Of a DNA stretch of 13,981 nucleotides, positions 7,099 to 13,981 are shown piece by piece. The notes under the pieces are model-generated. The model did no database searches and was not told the origin of the DNA. It saw only the letters and a list, made by a program, of their open reading frames with translations. How positions within the stretch are numbered: the first letter of the stretch is position 1; each line of letters starts with the position of its first letter. The DNA lies in assembly GCA_016763955.1 (NCBI GenBank), contig JAESSU010000098.1, forward strand, positions 1 to 13,981. Reading direction: 5' to 3'. The position numbers were made by a program, and so were the translations under genes. This DNA is from Phycisphaeraceae bacterium. GTDB lineage: Bacteria > Planctomycetota > Phycisphaerae > Phycisphaerales > Phycisphaeraceae.

Positions 7099-8487
7099 TT
7101 AGCTCGTCAAACCATATTCAGCCGGCAAGAATCGTCCAGGCTCGGTCGTTGCAATGACCTGTTGAGCGAGTACATTTTCGTCATCTGGCATTTCTTGAAT
7201 CGTGTCAGTCATGGTATCTAACCAAGGCAATTCACGGTCTGAAAGTTTCAGAGATTTATCCGCATGAGCCTGACGTAAAATATCGATGGCAGTGAGCCCC
7301 ACATGACGTGCAGCTGTGTATGGGGTGTCCTTGCTAATGATCGCTTGGGCAAGTTGCACACAACAATCAGGTCGCAGGATATAAGCTTGCGGATCGAGAC
7401 TATCATCGGACGCAACAAACCAATCGCGGAGTTTTAGTACTTCCTTGGGTCCCTCTCCCAGAGCCACGTTCATCAAGCGACAGTCGTAAATCAATTGCTC
7501 CATACTCATCGTTGGTGCCATACCGCCGAGGAGTTTGACGTTCTGAATGGACTCATTGGACCATGTATCGCAACAAGCAGCCGCAAGATTACCCATCGGT
7601 GAAAAGTGAGCACAGGATGCACACTTGCCTTCCATGGACATGGGGAAACCCGTAATGGCTTTGAGGATCGGATTTTCATAACCACAATCCTTACCTGGCC
7701 CCACCGCCCCGCATTCATAAGCAACGAGACTGCGCACCGCCGTAACTGCTCGAACCACTGCTGCAAAGACACGGGGAATCATTTTTTGTTCCGCAAGTAC
7801 CATCGCAGTGTTGCCAAAGCCGCATGCTGTATCACCGGCAGCATGTACGCCATGTCGCTTGGCAATTTCAACAATATGTGTCCATAAAAATTTCATGTCC
7901 CGTGCGCCTAACACACTTAATCCAAAGATGGAACCTTGCATATCTCCCATCGTCAATGCGTCATCGTGTAGTTCTTTACCGCCTACGGATTCGATACTCA
8001 ATAGTTCTGCGCCAGCTGCGGCAGATCGGTCAAACAGTTCAAGCATCCCCTCCCAGTAAATCCCGCTGCGCATCTGAGGCGGACGAACCATCTCACGATT
8101 ATCATTGGGTGTCATGCGAAGTGCTGAAGCAAGGCCATCCTTAGCATGTGCTTCTTCCATCGCATCAAGCAGAATATTAACGATCTGCATCCCCCAATCT
8201 GGATGCTCGGTCATCGGCGGAAGCGTTTCAAATTCCACAAGCACACCTGGTGATTCTAATTCCGCAGCACGCTTAAGCACGCCTGTAATCATTTGCCTGT
8301 ACTCAGTACAAACTTTATTCATCGTGCCTGCCTCAATGAGCATTGGAGGCAGCGTAAAGTTGATTTCAGGATAGACAAGGCCCCCGCCTAACACCATCCC
8401 TCGGCGTAGCGTAAAGGGATTAGGTGCATGGCCAAAAACCAGTTTAGTCGGATCATCAATTGCAAGAGAGGTATAGTGCGTAGACAT
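7099..8487 (-). CDS. mtaB: Methanol:corrinoid methyltransferase MtaB-like
   Basis: MtaB activates methanol on zinc and moves the methyl group to the Co(I) corrinoid of MtaC in the cytoplasm. The product is 462 aa, the usual family length. The three zinc ligands known from Methanosarcina MtaB (Glu164, Cys220, Cys269) correspond well to E166 in SIESVGGKE, C222 in GDTACGFGNTA and C268 in VGPGKDCGYENP, with nearly the same spacing. The ATG at 8487 has an AAGG ribosome site 6-7 bases upstream. It follows mtaC by 81 bp on the same strand, so the order mtaC-mtaB is probably one transcript, ended by the hairpin at 7016-7055. Methanol as the donor is the best family-based guess; another small methylated compound is possible. 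No MtaA gene accompanies it. Confidence 0.92.
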   Translation of the reverse strand: MSTHYTSLAIDDPTKLVFGHAPNPFTLRRGMVLGGGLVYPEINFTLPPMLIEAGTMNKVCTEYRQMITGVLKRAAELESPGVLVEFETLPPMTEHPDWGMQIVNILLDAMEEAHAKDGLASALRMTPNDNREMVRPPQMRSGIYWEGMLELFDRSAAAGAELLSIESVGGKELHDDALTMGDMQGSIFGLSVLGARDMKFLWTHIVEIAKRHGVHAAGDTACGFGNTAMVLAEQKMIPRVFAAVVRAVTAVRSLVAYECGAVGPGKDCGYENPILKAITGFPMSMEGKCASCAHFSPMGNLAAACCDTWSNESIQNVKLLGGMAPTMSMEQLIYDCRLMNVALGEGPKEVLKLRDWFVASDDSLDPQAYILRPDCCVQLAQAIISKDTPYTAARHVGLTAIDILRQAHADKSLKLSDRELPWLDTMTDTIQEMPDDENVLAQQVIATTEPGRFLPAEYGLTS

Positions 8488-8568
8488 AGCTAACCTTCAA
8501 ATGAGGTGTAAAAATTGTGACAAAACAACACATTATTGTTTCGTATGCTAAATCATGAATCTGCCAGA

Positions 8569-9198
8569 TCAGTTGGCAAGTAGTTTTCGAGCCGCATCAA
8601 CTGCGCTAGCGGCATCGGCTGCAAAGGCATCGGCGCCGATCTGGTCAGCATAATTTTGCGTGATTGGAGCGCCGCCAATGAGCACCTTCACGCCCACAAA
8701 ATCCTCTGCACGAATCGCGTCCATCACCGTCTGCATCGCTGGCATGGTGGTGGTCAACAAAGCCGAAAGCCCAACGAGTGTGGCGTTGTGTTCCTTGATC
8801 GCGGCAACAAATTTTTCAGCCGGAACATTAACCCCTAAATCCACAACGTTAAAACTTGCGCCTTTCCACATCATGCTCACAAGGTTCTTGCCGATGTCAT
8901 GCAGATCACCTTGCACCGTACCAATGACCGCGGTGGCGATCGGCTTGTAGCCGGTCTTCACCAAAGCAGGTTCGAGAATCGCCATCGCTTCTTTCATCGC
9001 TCGGGCGGCGATGAGCATTTCAGGCACGAAGATTTCATTACACTTAAATCGTTCGCCAACTACATCCATTCCCACCACCATGGCATCGAGAATGCCCTGA
9101 GGGACTTCACCAGCATCCAACGCTTCTTGAGTCAACTTTGTCGCTTTGCTGCGGTTACCAGACTTGATAAATTCGGTCAGTGCATTGAGATTGGCCAT
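8569..9198 (-). CDS. mtaC: Corrinoid (cobalamin-binding) protein MtaC-like
   Basis: Carrier of the corrinoid cofactor that accepts the methyl group from MtaB; 209 aa. Residues about 1-85 are the helical cap domain (VVGERFKCNEIFVPEMLIAARAM). Residues about 88-209 are the Rossmann-like B12-binding domain. The lower axial ligand is H100 in the DxHxxG signature (D98-L-H100-D-I-G103-K-N), followed by SALLTTTM at 145-152 and GGAPIT at 175-180, both typical of the family. I place the start at ATG 9198 because GTGGAG lies 8 bases upstream and MANLNAL is a natural family N-terminus. A longer open frame begins at ATG 9234, but that stretch would cover the ribosome site. A 215-bp regulatory gap lies upstream, then the AraC gene. 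Confidence 0.93.
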   Translation of the reverse strand: MANLNALTEFIKSGNRSKATKLTQEALDAGEVPQGILDAMVVGMDVVGERFKCNEIFVPEMLIAARAMKEAMAILEPALVKTGYKPIATAVIGTVQGDLHDIGKNLVSMMWKGASFNVVDLGVNVPAEKFVAAIKEHNATLVGLSALLTTTMPAMQTVMDAIRAEDFVGVKVLIGGAPITQNYADQIGADAFAADAASAVDAARKLLAN

Positions 9199-9413
9199 GA
9201 TATATTCTCCACAGGAAACGATACATGACAGCACAAGCTCTCAGCACGTTTCCGTTTATTTAACTATCACACTATAGCGCGACCTAAGTGCAAAGTCTTT
9301 GGAAAGTTTGATCAACTTTTGGTAATTTTGTGCTTTAGATGCCTAGTTATCAGAAATTATTCTTGAATTGCGGGATAAATTTGTAATTTTGTGACATCTG
9401 TTAGAATTTTATA
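9199..9413 (-). promoter_or_regulatory. mtaC-mtaB promoter/leader region with 11-bp direct repeats
   Basis: This AT-rich gap lies between the AraC gene stop and mtaC. The 11-mer CACAAAATTAC (minus strand) occurs exactly twice, at 9383-9393 and 9322-9332, 61 bp apart and in the same orientation. An imperfect palindrome centred on TGATCA lies at 9303-9320. A possible -10, TATAGT, is at 9276-9271 with no good -35, as expected for an activated promoter. The predicted leader would contain a 7-bp stem (GGAAACG at 9253-9247 on the minus strand, paired with CGTTTCC at 9220-9214) just upstream of the GGAG ribosome site. The AraC protein encoded next door is the likely ligand of the repeats; this is inferred. 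Confidence 0.45.
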
Positions 9414-10592
9414 TCATGCAACCGTATGGCTCTGACGATAAGCACTTGGTGATTTACCGATTAGCCAATGAAAAGTTTTAGAAAAATATCCCTGTTCAGT
9501 GAAGCCTGATTCCTGAGCAATCTGGCCAATGGGCAAACTGGTGCGTGCAAGCAATTCAGCAGCATGATCCACACGCATACGCACTAAGGTTTGATTAAAT
9601 CCTCGCCCGACATGTTGTTTAAAAAGTCGGGAAAAATGAGAAGGTGAAAGTGCCACGGCATTAGCCACATCATCGCGTCCGATGGGATCACAAAGGTGCT
9701 GTTGCATGTAGGTGATCGCATCAGCAATCATCACTGAGGACGTGTTCTGGGGCTGCGCGGCCATGGCATCCATTGTTTTTTCTAACATCTCATGAAGCCA
9801 AGGGGCCATCTGCTCCAATGAGCGAATGGATGCCAATGCGGTCATGCTTTGAAAATTGTGTCCAAGCATCGCTTCAGGGTCCGCTCCGACTTCCACAGCC
9901 GTGCGACAAACCGTTGCCACTAATTCCATCATAAAACTTTTCACCAGATCAAACCGATCACCGGCATGATGCAAAATCACCGTCAGTATCCGATTGAGAA
10001 TCAGCCGTGCTTCACCGCGATCTCCTTGGCGAACGACTGCAAGCAAGCGTGGTTCTTCATTGAGATACAACTGACGCACACTGCCCACACCATCAAGTTT
10101 AAGCAAATGTAAAACTTGGGCGCGTTCACTTTCGCGTTGCGTATCAACACGGTGGCGTGCTAGCAGCGCAGCGTTGGTCAAGTTTTCCCGCTCAACGATT
10201 AGTCGCAATTCACGGCAGGCTAATTTAAGATCCAGCGGAGGGTTTTCGGTGCCTTGGGGAAAAAGCTGGTCATCATCAATACCTGCAACAATACCGCCTA
10301 GCAACTGGGCGTTATGCATTAGTGGGACTGCCCAGTACAGGCGATTATCCGGGCAATAGGTTGCAGTGGGTTCACCGTAGCGCAGGCCTTCTTGGACATT
10401 AAAGGCTAATAATTCTTGATGTTGGGCGGTGTCTCGCCTAGACCACCAGTTCTTAGACAAGCGGCGTTGGCCGTTGATTTGCACCACACATAACCTTAGC
10501 GGCCAACGTTGTAGATAGCCTTGAGCCATGCGTGTGAAGGTCTTGCGATCGATCTCCGCGGGCATGGTTTGTAATAAATGTTTTGTGGGCAT
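9414..10592 (-). CDS. AraC-family regulator with PocR-like N-terminal sensor domain
   Basis: A 392-aa regulator, longer than a plain AraC protein. Residues about 15-140 look like a PocR/GAF-type ligand domain (EGLRYGEPTATYCPDN, then WAVPLMHNAQLLGGIVAGI). About 170-280 is a helical middle domain (LLAVVRQGDRGEARLILNRIL, then MELVATVCRTAVEVG). The AraC DNA-binding domain is about 287-388, with IGRDDVANAVALSPSHFSRLFKQHVG and IGQIAQESGFTEQGYFSKTFHWLIGKSPSAYR. It lies upstream of mtaC-mtaB on the same strand and divergent from the RACE gene, which points to control of the corrinoid methyl-transfer genes. PocR domains sense small diols and related compounds; here a methylated or alcohol ligand is a reasonable guess. 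The ATG at 10592 has no good ribosome site; ATG 10565 is an alternative. The PocR assignment is moderate; the HTH is certain. Confidence 0.85.
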   Translation of the reverse strand: MPTKHLLQTMPAEIDRKTFTRMAQGYLQRWPLRLCVVQINGQRRLSKNWWSRRDTAQHQELLAFNVQEGLRYGEPTATYCPDNRLYWAVPLMHNAQLLGGIVAGIDDDQLFPQGTENPPLDLKLACRELRLIVERENLTNAALLARHRVDTQRESERAQVLHLLKLDGVGSVRQLYLNEEPRLLAVVRQGDRGEARLILNRILTVILHHAGDRFDLVKSFMMELVATVCRTAVEVGADPEAMLGHNFQSMTALASIRSLEQMAPWLHEMLEKTMDAMAAQPQNTSSVMIADAITYMQQHLCDPIGRDDVANAVALSPSHFSRLFKQHVGRGFNQTLVRMRVDHAAELLARTSLPIGQIAQESGFTEQGYFSKTFHWLIGKSPSAYRQSHTVA

Positions 10593-10692
10593 TATTGATT
10601 TCTCGTACTGAACGTGCCTATGATGTCTGGCTCATGAATCAATGTAAACATGTTAGCACAGCCCTGCCTTCAAATCAGCATAACAGGATTGA
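10593..10692. promoter_or_regulatory. Intergenic region between divergent AraC and RACE genes
   Basis: This 100-bp gap must hold promoters for both the minus-strand regulator and the plus-strand activator. I see no clear -35/-10 pair. AACATGTT (10647-10654) is an 8-bp palindrome, which is weak evidence for an operator. The 11-mer repeated upstream of mtaC is not present here. Confidence 0.3.
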
Positions 10693-13059
10693 ATGATGAA
10701 GATAGCCGTGATTACTTGTGCCGTACTGGAAACTGAGATCGAACATTTGGTCGCCCAGCAGCCTTTGGTGGTACATGTCGAAAAGTTGGCACAAGGACTT
10801 CACAACGAGCCGCCGAAGCTGCGTAGTGTTTTGCAGTTGGCCATTGATCGCGTGGAAGATCAAATCGATGTTGACGCAATCGTGCTAGGTTACGGATTGT
10901 GCAGTCGCGGGATTGAAGGTGTGTCCGCAAAGGGATGCAAGCTGGTTGTCGCTCGCGCTCATGACTGCATTACGCTGCTACTAGGCTCCAAAGAACGTTA
11001 CGCAGAATATGTCGCAAAGCATCCGGGGACGTATTGGTATTCACCAGGATGGAATCGACATCACACCCCCCCAGGGCCCGAACGTCATCAAAAACTCTAC
11101 GATGAATACTGTGAAAAATATGGCAAAGACAATGCTGACTATCTCATGGAAACCGAGCAGCATTGGTTTAGCACGTATGACCGGGCGGCCTATGTACACC
11201 TAACGGTCGGAGCCACCCACCAAGACAAGCAGTACACCAAGGACTGTGCGGATTGGCTTAAATGGAATTATGACGAAGAGGCAGGCGATCCGGATTTACT
11301 TGCATCAATGCTCGCTGGACGTTGGGATAACGAACGCTTTCTCGTACTCATGCCCGGACAAAAAATTTGCATGACCGGCGATGATCGCATCGTGACCGCA
11401 GCAGACTCGCCCATTCTTTTACACGTTCACTCGCCTGCGGGTGAGCATACATTAACACTAAAAAACAAGGCAGATCGTGCGTTTGCCCTTCCCGATTTGT
11501 TACATGCCCATAGTCTGCCACTAAACACACGTTGCGGGCAAAAAGGAATCTGTGAAGGCTGTATGGTGCAACTGGTTAAAGGCCGTTTACAAAACCGGCA
11601 CACACAAGAAGTCACCCGCGTTGCCGATCTACCTCAAACCCTTAAAGCCTGTGATTATCACATCGGGACCACGCAAACTCCAGGTGCGATTATTAAAATT
11701 AATATCCCGCCACGCTCCACCACCGCCTACAAGCCTTGCGTACTTGATACTTGTCGAATCAATGTGCCCTTCTCCCATCAACCGCTATGTCAGACGACTG
11801 ACCTGCGACACTTAGCAATTGCTGTCGATGTGGGAACGACCACCATTGCAATGATGCTCATCGATCTAAAAGATGGCAAGGTATTAGCCAAGGCCACCGC
11901 ATTTAACCGCCAAATGCATCTAGGCGATGATGTCCTCACACGTATCAACCTTTGTATCACCGACCCGACCATGCTCAAACGCATGCAACATGAACTGGTG
12001 AAAAGCACGTTTGAACCCTTAATTGAAGAGTTACTCAATCAAACAAACGCTCAGCGCGAGCAACTTGCGGGTATGACTGCTGCGGGAAATACCACCATGC
12101 TGCATTTGTTTGCAGGTGTCGATCCATCGTCGATGGGGATCATGCCTTTCACGCCCCAATTTCTTGACCATCGGATTCTCGATTGGCAAGAGGTCGGTCT
12201 GCTATGGGATGACGAATGGGGAGAGTCACCGCAACTTCATCTACTTCCGGGGGCATCAGCTTATGTCGGTGCAGACTTGGTGGCAGGTTTGCTAGCAAGC
12301 GGATTATCTTATGACACCGGGCCAAGCCTACTCGTGGATGTGGGAACAAATGGTGAAATCATTTTTAAACAAGACGAAACCTTATTGGGATGCGCAACAG
12401 CAGCAGGCCCTGCATTTGAAGGAGCAGGTCTTAAAGCTGGAATTCGCGCAGGAGATGGTGCAGTAAGTCACATTCATTTTGAAGTTGACCCTCTAAAAAT
12501 TCATCTAGATGTCATTGGCAACAGTCATCCCATCGGCCTGTGCGGTTCGGCCTATATCGACCTGCTTGCACGCGGCCGTGCTTGTGGGTTAATTGATCAA
12601 CGCGGGCATTTTGATGTGACGACTCATCCACAACTTGCCTCGCGTATTCAAACGGTTAAAGGACATTCACCTTCGCTGCACCTTGGACATGGACTTTATG
12701 TCAGTGAAGCTGAAATTGCCCGTATTTTACAGGCTAAAGCTGCAATTGCAGCGGGCATATTAACGTTGTTAGACAAGAAAAATATCAAGCCCTGTGACAT
12801 TTCAAAACTCTACCTTGCTGGGGGCTTTGGCATGCATGTCGATCTAAGCAGTGCCATTGGATGTGGCCTGCTACCGGGCTTTACATCCAATCAAATCGAA
12901 TTGATGGGCAACACCTCACTAGCAGGTGCTTACATGAGCATGATCGACCGTGACTTGCTCACAGTAATGTCAGATGCGGCATCGCATATTGAAGTATTGG
13001 AACTCAATTTAGAACCCAATTTCGAAGACCATTTCATCGACCAATTATCACTTACCTAA
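10693..13059 (+). CDS. DUF1638 domain fused to RACE-type reductive activator of corrinoid proteins
   Basis: A 788-aa two-part protein. Residues 1 to about 225 match DUF1638: MKIAVITCAVLETEIEHL, LGYGLCSRGIEG at 64-75, VARAHDCITLLLGSKERY at 86-103. From about 240 the protein is a RACE activator. A plant-type [2Fe-2S] domain has C281, C287, C290 and C320 (CGQKGICEGC, later KACDYH). A linker follows, then the ASKHA ATPase with phosphate-1 AIAVDVGTTTIAMMLIDL (375-392), phosphate-2 LLVDVGTNGEIIF (546-558), GPAFEGAGLKAG, LCGSAYIDLLA and LYLAGGFGMHVD (707-717). RACE proteins use ATP to reduce Co(II) corrinoids back to Co(I), so the likely client is the nearby MtaC. RACE proteins usually lack the DUF1638 head. 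ATG 10693 and ATG 10696 are both possible; AGGA at 10685-10688 fits the second slightly better. The 3' end is 15 bp from the convergent AraC gene. Confidence 0.92.
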   Translation: MMKIAVITCAVLETEIEHLVAQQPLVVHVEKLAQGLHNEPPKLRSVLQLAIDRVEDQIDVDAIVLGYGLCSRGIEGVSAKGCKLVVARAHDCITLLLGSKERYAEYVAKHPGTYWYSPGWNRHHTPPGPERHQKLYDEYCEKYGKDNADYLMETEQHWFSTYDRAAYVHLTVGATHQDKQYTKDCADWLKWNYDEEAGDPDLLASMLAGRWDNERFLVLMPGQKICMTGDDRIVTAADSPILLHVHSPAGEHTLTLKNKADRAFALPDLLHAHSLPLNTRCGQKGICEGCMVQLVKGRLQNRHTQEVTRVADLPQTLKACDYHIGTTQTPGAIIKINIPPRSTTAYKPCVLDTCRINVPFSHQPLCQTTDLRHLAIAVDVGTTTIAMMLIDLKDGKVLAKATAFNRQMHLGDDVLTRINLCITDPTMLKRMQHELVKSTFEPLIEELLNQTNAQREQLAGMTAAGNTTMLHLFAGVDPSSMGIMPFTPQFLDHRILDWQEVGLLWDDEWGESPQLHLLPGASAYVGADLVAGLLASGLSYDTGPSLLVDVGTNGEIIFKQDETLLGCATAAGPAFEGAGLKAGIRAGDGAVSHIHFEVDPLKIHLDVIGNSHPIGLCGSAYIDLLARGRACGLIDQRGHFDVTTHPQLASRIQTVKGHSPSLHLGHGLYVSEAEIARILQAKAAIAAGILTLLDKKNIKPCDISKLYLAGGFGMHVDLSSAIGCGLLPGFTSNQIELMGNTSLAGAYMSMIDRDLLTVMSDAASHIEVLELNLEPNFEDHFIDQLSLT

Positions 13060-13074
13060 ACAACACCGCAAGCT

Positions 13075-13971
13075 TTAACGCCGATCATGAATGGATTGTT
13101 CACGACGCATCTGACTGGGTGTGATACCAAAGTGTTTATGAAAACGACGGGCAAAATAATTAGCATCCGGCAAACCCACGGCTACTGCAATATTGCCAAT
13201 GGCATCCTGCGTGCCTAGCAGCATAGCCGCTGCCCGTTCAAGTCGTAAACGATTCAAATATGCCATCGGCGGCAAACCACTGTGATGACGAAATAATCGA
13301 GCAAGATAGGCACGGTCAAGTTGTACGTTGGCAGCCAAATCAGGCAGTGTCCACGCATCAGCTATTCGTTTTTCAAGTAAAGCCATCGCATCATGTACCG
13401 CCGGGTGAATGGGATGCTGCTCGATCACCTGAGCCGCATTTGTGCTGGTCCATGCTTCACCCATTTCACCCAGTAGCAAAAGCAAGTGTGCTAACACCAC
13501 AGAGCGATGAACCGGTTCTTGGCGATGCCTTAGTTCGTCTAATATTTCAAGTTGTCTACGACAACGATATAAAGCCTTGGGCTCTAATCTAAAACTCAAA
13601 ACCCCCTGATGCTCACCGGACCATGGGCCAGCCCAAAGCAAGTAACTTAAATGTGGATCATCCTGCGTCCATGCCAATTCACGCTGGCGTAATGGAAGAC
13701 CAATACCACAGTTTCCCACGAGTAAATTGTGACATTGGCGATAAGCATGCCAAACTCCAGGCCGAAGAAGAACCACATCACCGCAGCGCAAGTCGCGTTT
13801 TTCGTAAAGCGTCTCATGTTGGCAATTACCTCGCAGAATCATTGCTAGTTCAATAAAGTCATGATCGTGAGAATCCACATCCTCGTTGACCTCTACCAGA
13901 CTTGTGTACAACGGCATGTCCGCAGCCGAAATATGTTCATTGAGTTTCAAACGCCGTGCTGTCATGGTCAT
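13075..13971 (-). CDS. AraC-family transcriptional regulator (cupin sensor + AraC HTH)
   Basis: A 298-aa regulator. The cupin-like sensor has SHDHDFIELAMILRG at 34-48 (H35, H37 and E41) and LRCGDVVLLRPGVWHAYR at 61-78. The AraC domain is about 190-290: WTLPDLAANVQLDRAYLARLFRHHSG, then IGNIAVAVGLPDANYFARRFHKHFGITPSQMRR. The likely start is ATG 13971; ATG 13965 is also possible, and neither has a strong ribosome site in view. Its own promoter and any divergent target gene lie beyond the window edge, so its target is unknown. It may not concern the corrinoid genes, since AraC proteins of this kind usually control the gene facing them. The 15-bp convergent gap to the RACE gene has no terminator. 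Confidence 0.9.
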   Translation of the reverse strand: MTMTARRLKLNEHISAADMPLYTSLVEVNEDVDSHDHDFIELAMILRGNCQHETLYEKRDLRCGDVVLLRPGVWHAYRQCHNLLVGNCGIGLPLRQRELAWTQDDPHLSYLLWAGPWSGEHQGVLSFRLEPKALYRCRRQLEILDELRHRQEPVHRSVVLAHLLLLLGEMGEAWTSTNAAQVIEQHPIHPAVHDAMALLEKRIADAWTLPDLAANVQLDRAYLARLFRHHSGLPPMAYLNRLRLERAAAMLLGTQDAIGNIAVAVGLPDANYFARRFHKHFGITPSQMRREQSIHDRR

Positions 13972-13981
13972 TATGATGACA

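Noticed and set aside
9199..9234. Longer mtaC start at 9234
   Set aside because: The extra 12 residues cover the GTGGAG ribosome site that precedes ATG 9198 and do not look like the family N-terminus.
9199..9413. Cobalamin riboswitch upstream of mtaC
   Set aside because: No B12-box-like GCCACTG or matching helices were found in the AT-rich gap.
10647..10654. AACATGTT palindrome as a defined operator
   Set aside because: Eight bases only, no second copy in the gap, so chance is likely.
1..13981. Insertion sequences, tRNA/rRNA genes, CRISPR arrays, phage genes
   Set aside because: No transposase or integrase frames, no regularly spaced repeats and no recognisable RNA genes were seen on either strand.

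Overview
The window looks like bacterial chromosome of moderate G+C. The combination of genes suggests a planctomycete-type organism, perhaps a marine Phycisphaerae-like lineage: a uroporphyrinogen-decarboxylase-fold (UROD-fold) protein, a phytanoyl-CoA-dioxygenase-like (PhyH-like) protein, several AraC-family regulators and a corrinoid methyltransferase system. This placement is inferred from family content, since no 16S rRNA or other phylogenetic marker is present apart from the 3' part of clpX.

Layout. (1) 1-2949, plus strand, housekeeping: the 3' half of clpX, then a secreted PDZ-containing S41 (C-terminal processing) peptidase. (2) 2973-5960: a minus-strand two-gene operon (PhyH-like oxygenase, then UROD-fold protein, ATGA overlap) divergent from an AraC regulator at 5079-5960. 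A direct repeat in the 73-bp gap between them is a candidate operator. (3) 5973-6958, decay: an AraC regulator gene broken by a frameshift at a G6 tract lies head to head with the 3' stump of a different UROD-family gene. It looks like a deletion that removed the 5' ends of a divergent pair. A 17-bp perfect hairpin follows at 7016-7055. (4) 7099-13059, corrinoid methyl transfer: mtaB (zinc methanol:corrinoid methyltransferase) and mtaC (corrinoid protein) on the minus strand, a two-domain AraC regulator upstream of them, and a divergent plus-strand gene. That last gene encodes a DUF1638 domain fused to a RACE-type [2Fe-2S]/ASKHA reductive activator. (5) 13075-13971: a further AraC regulator convergent with the activator.

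How the genes may work together. MtaB would move a methyl group from methanol, or a related methyl donor, onto the Co(I) corrinoid of MtaC. The RACE protein would use ATP and its iron-sulfur cluster to reduce Co(II) that forms by accidental oxidation. The adjacent AraC protein probably controls the system. A dedicated second methyltransferase (MtaA/MT2), which would pass the methyl group to tetrahydrofolate or another acceptor, is not in the window. The intact UROD-fold gene does not carry the His-X-Cys zinc motif of MtaA, so it is probably not that enzyme. The most interesting points are the DUF1638-RACE fusion, an MtaBC pair without MtaA, the PhyH/UROD operon with non-canonical active-site motifs, the density of AraC genes (four in 9 kb) and the deletion scar. 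No mobile element, RNA gene or CRISPR array was seen.
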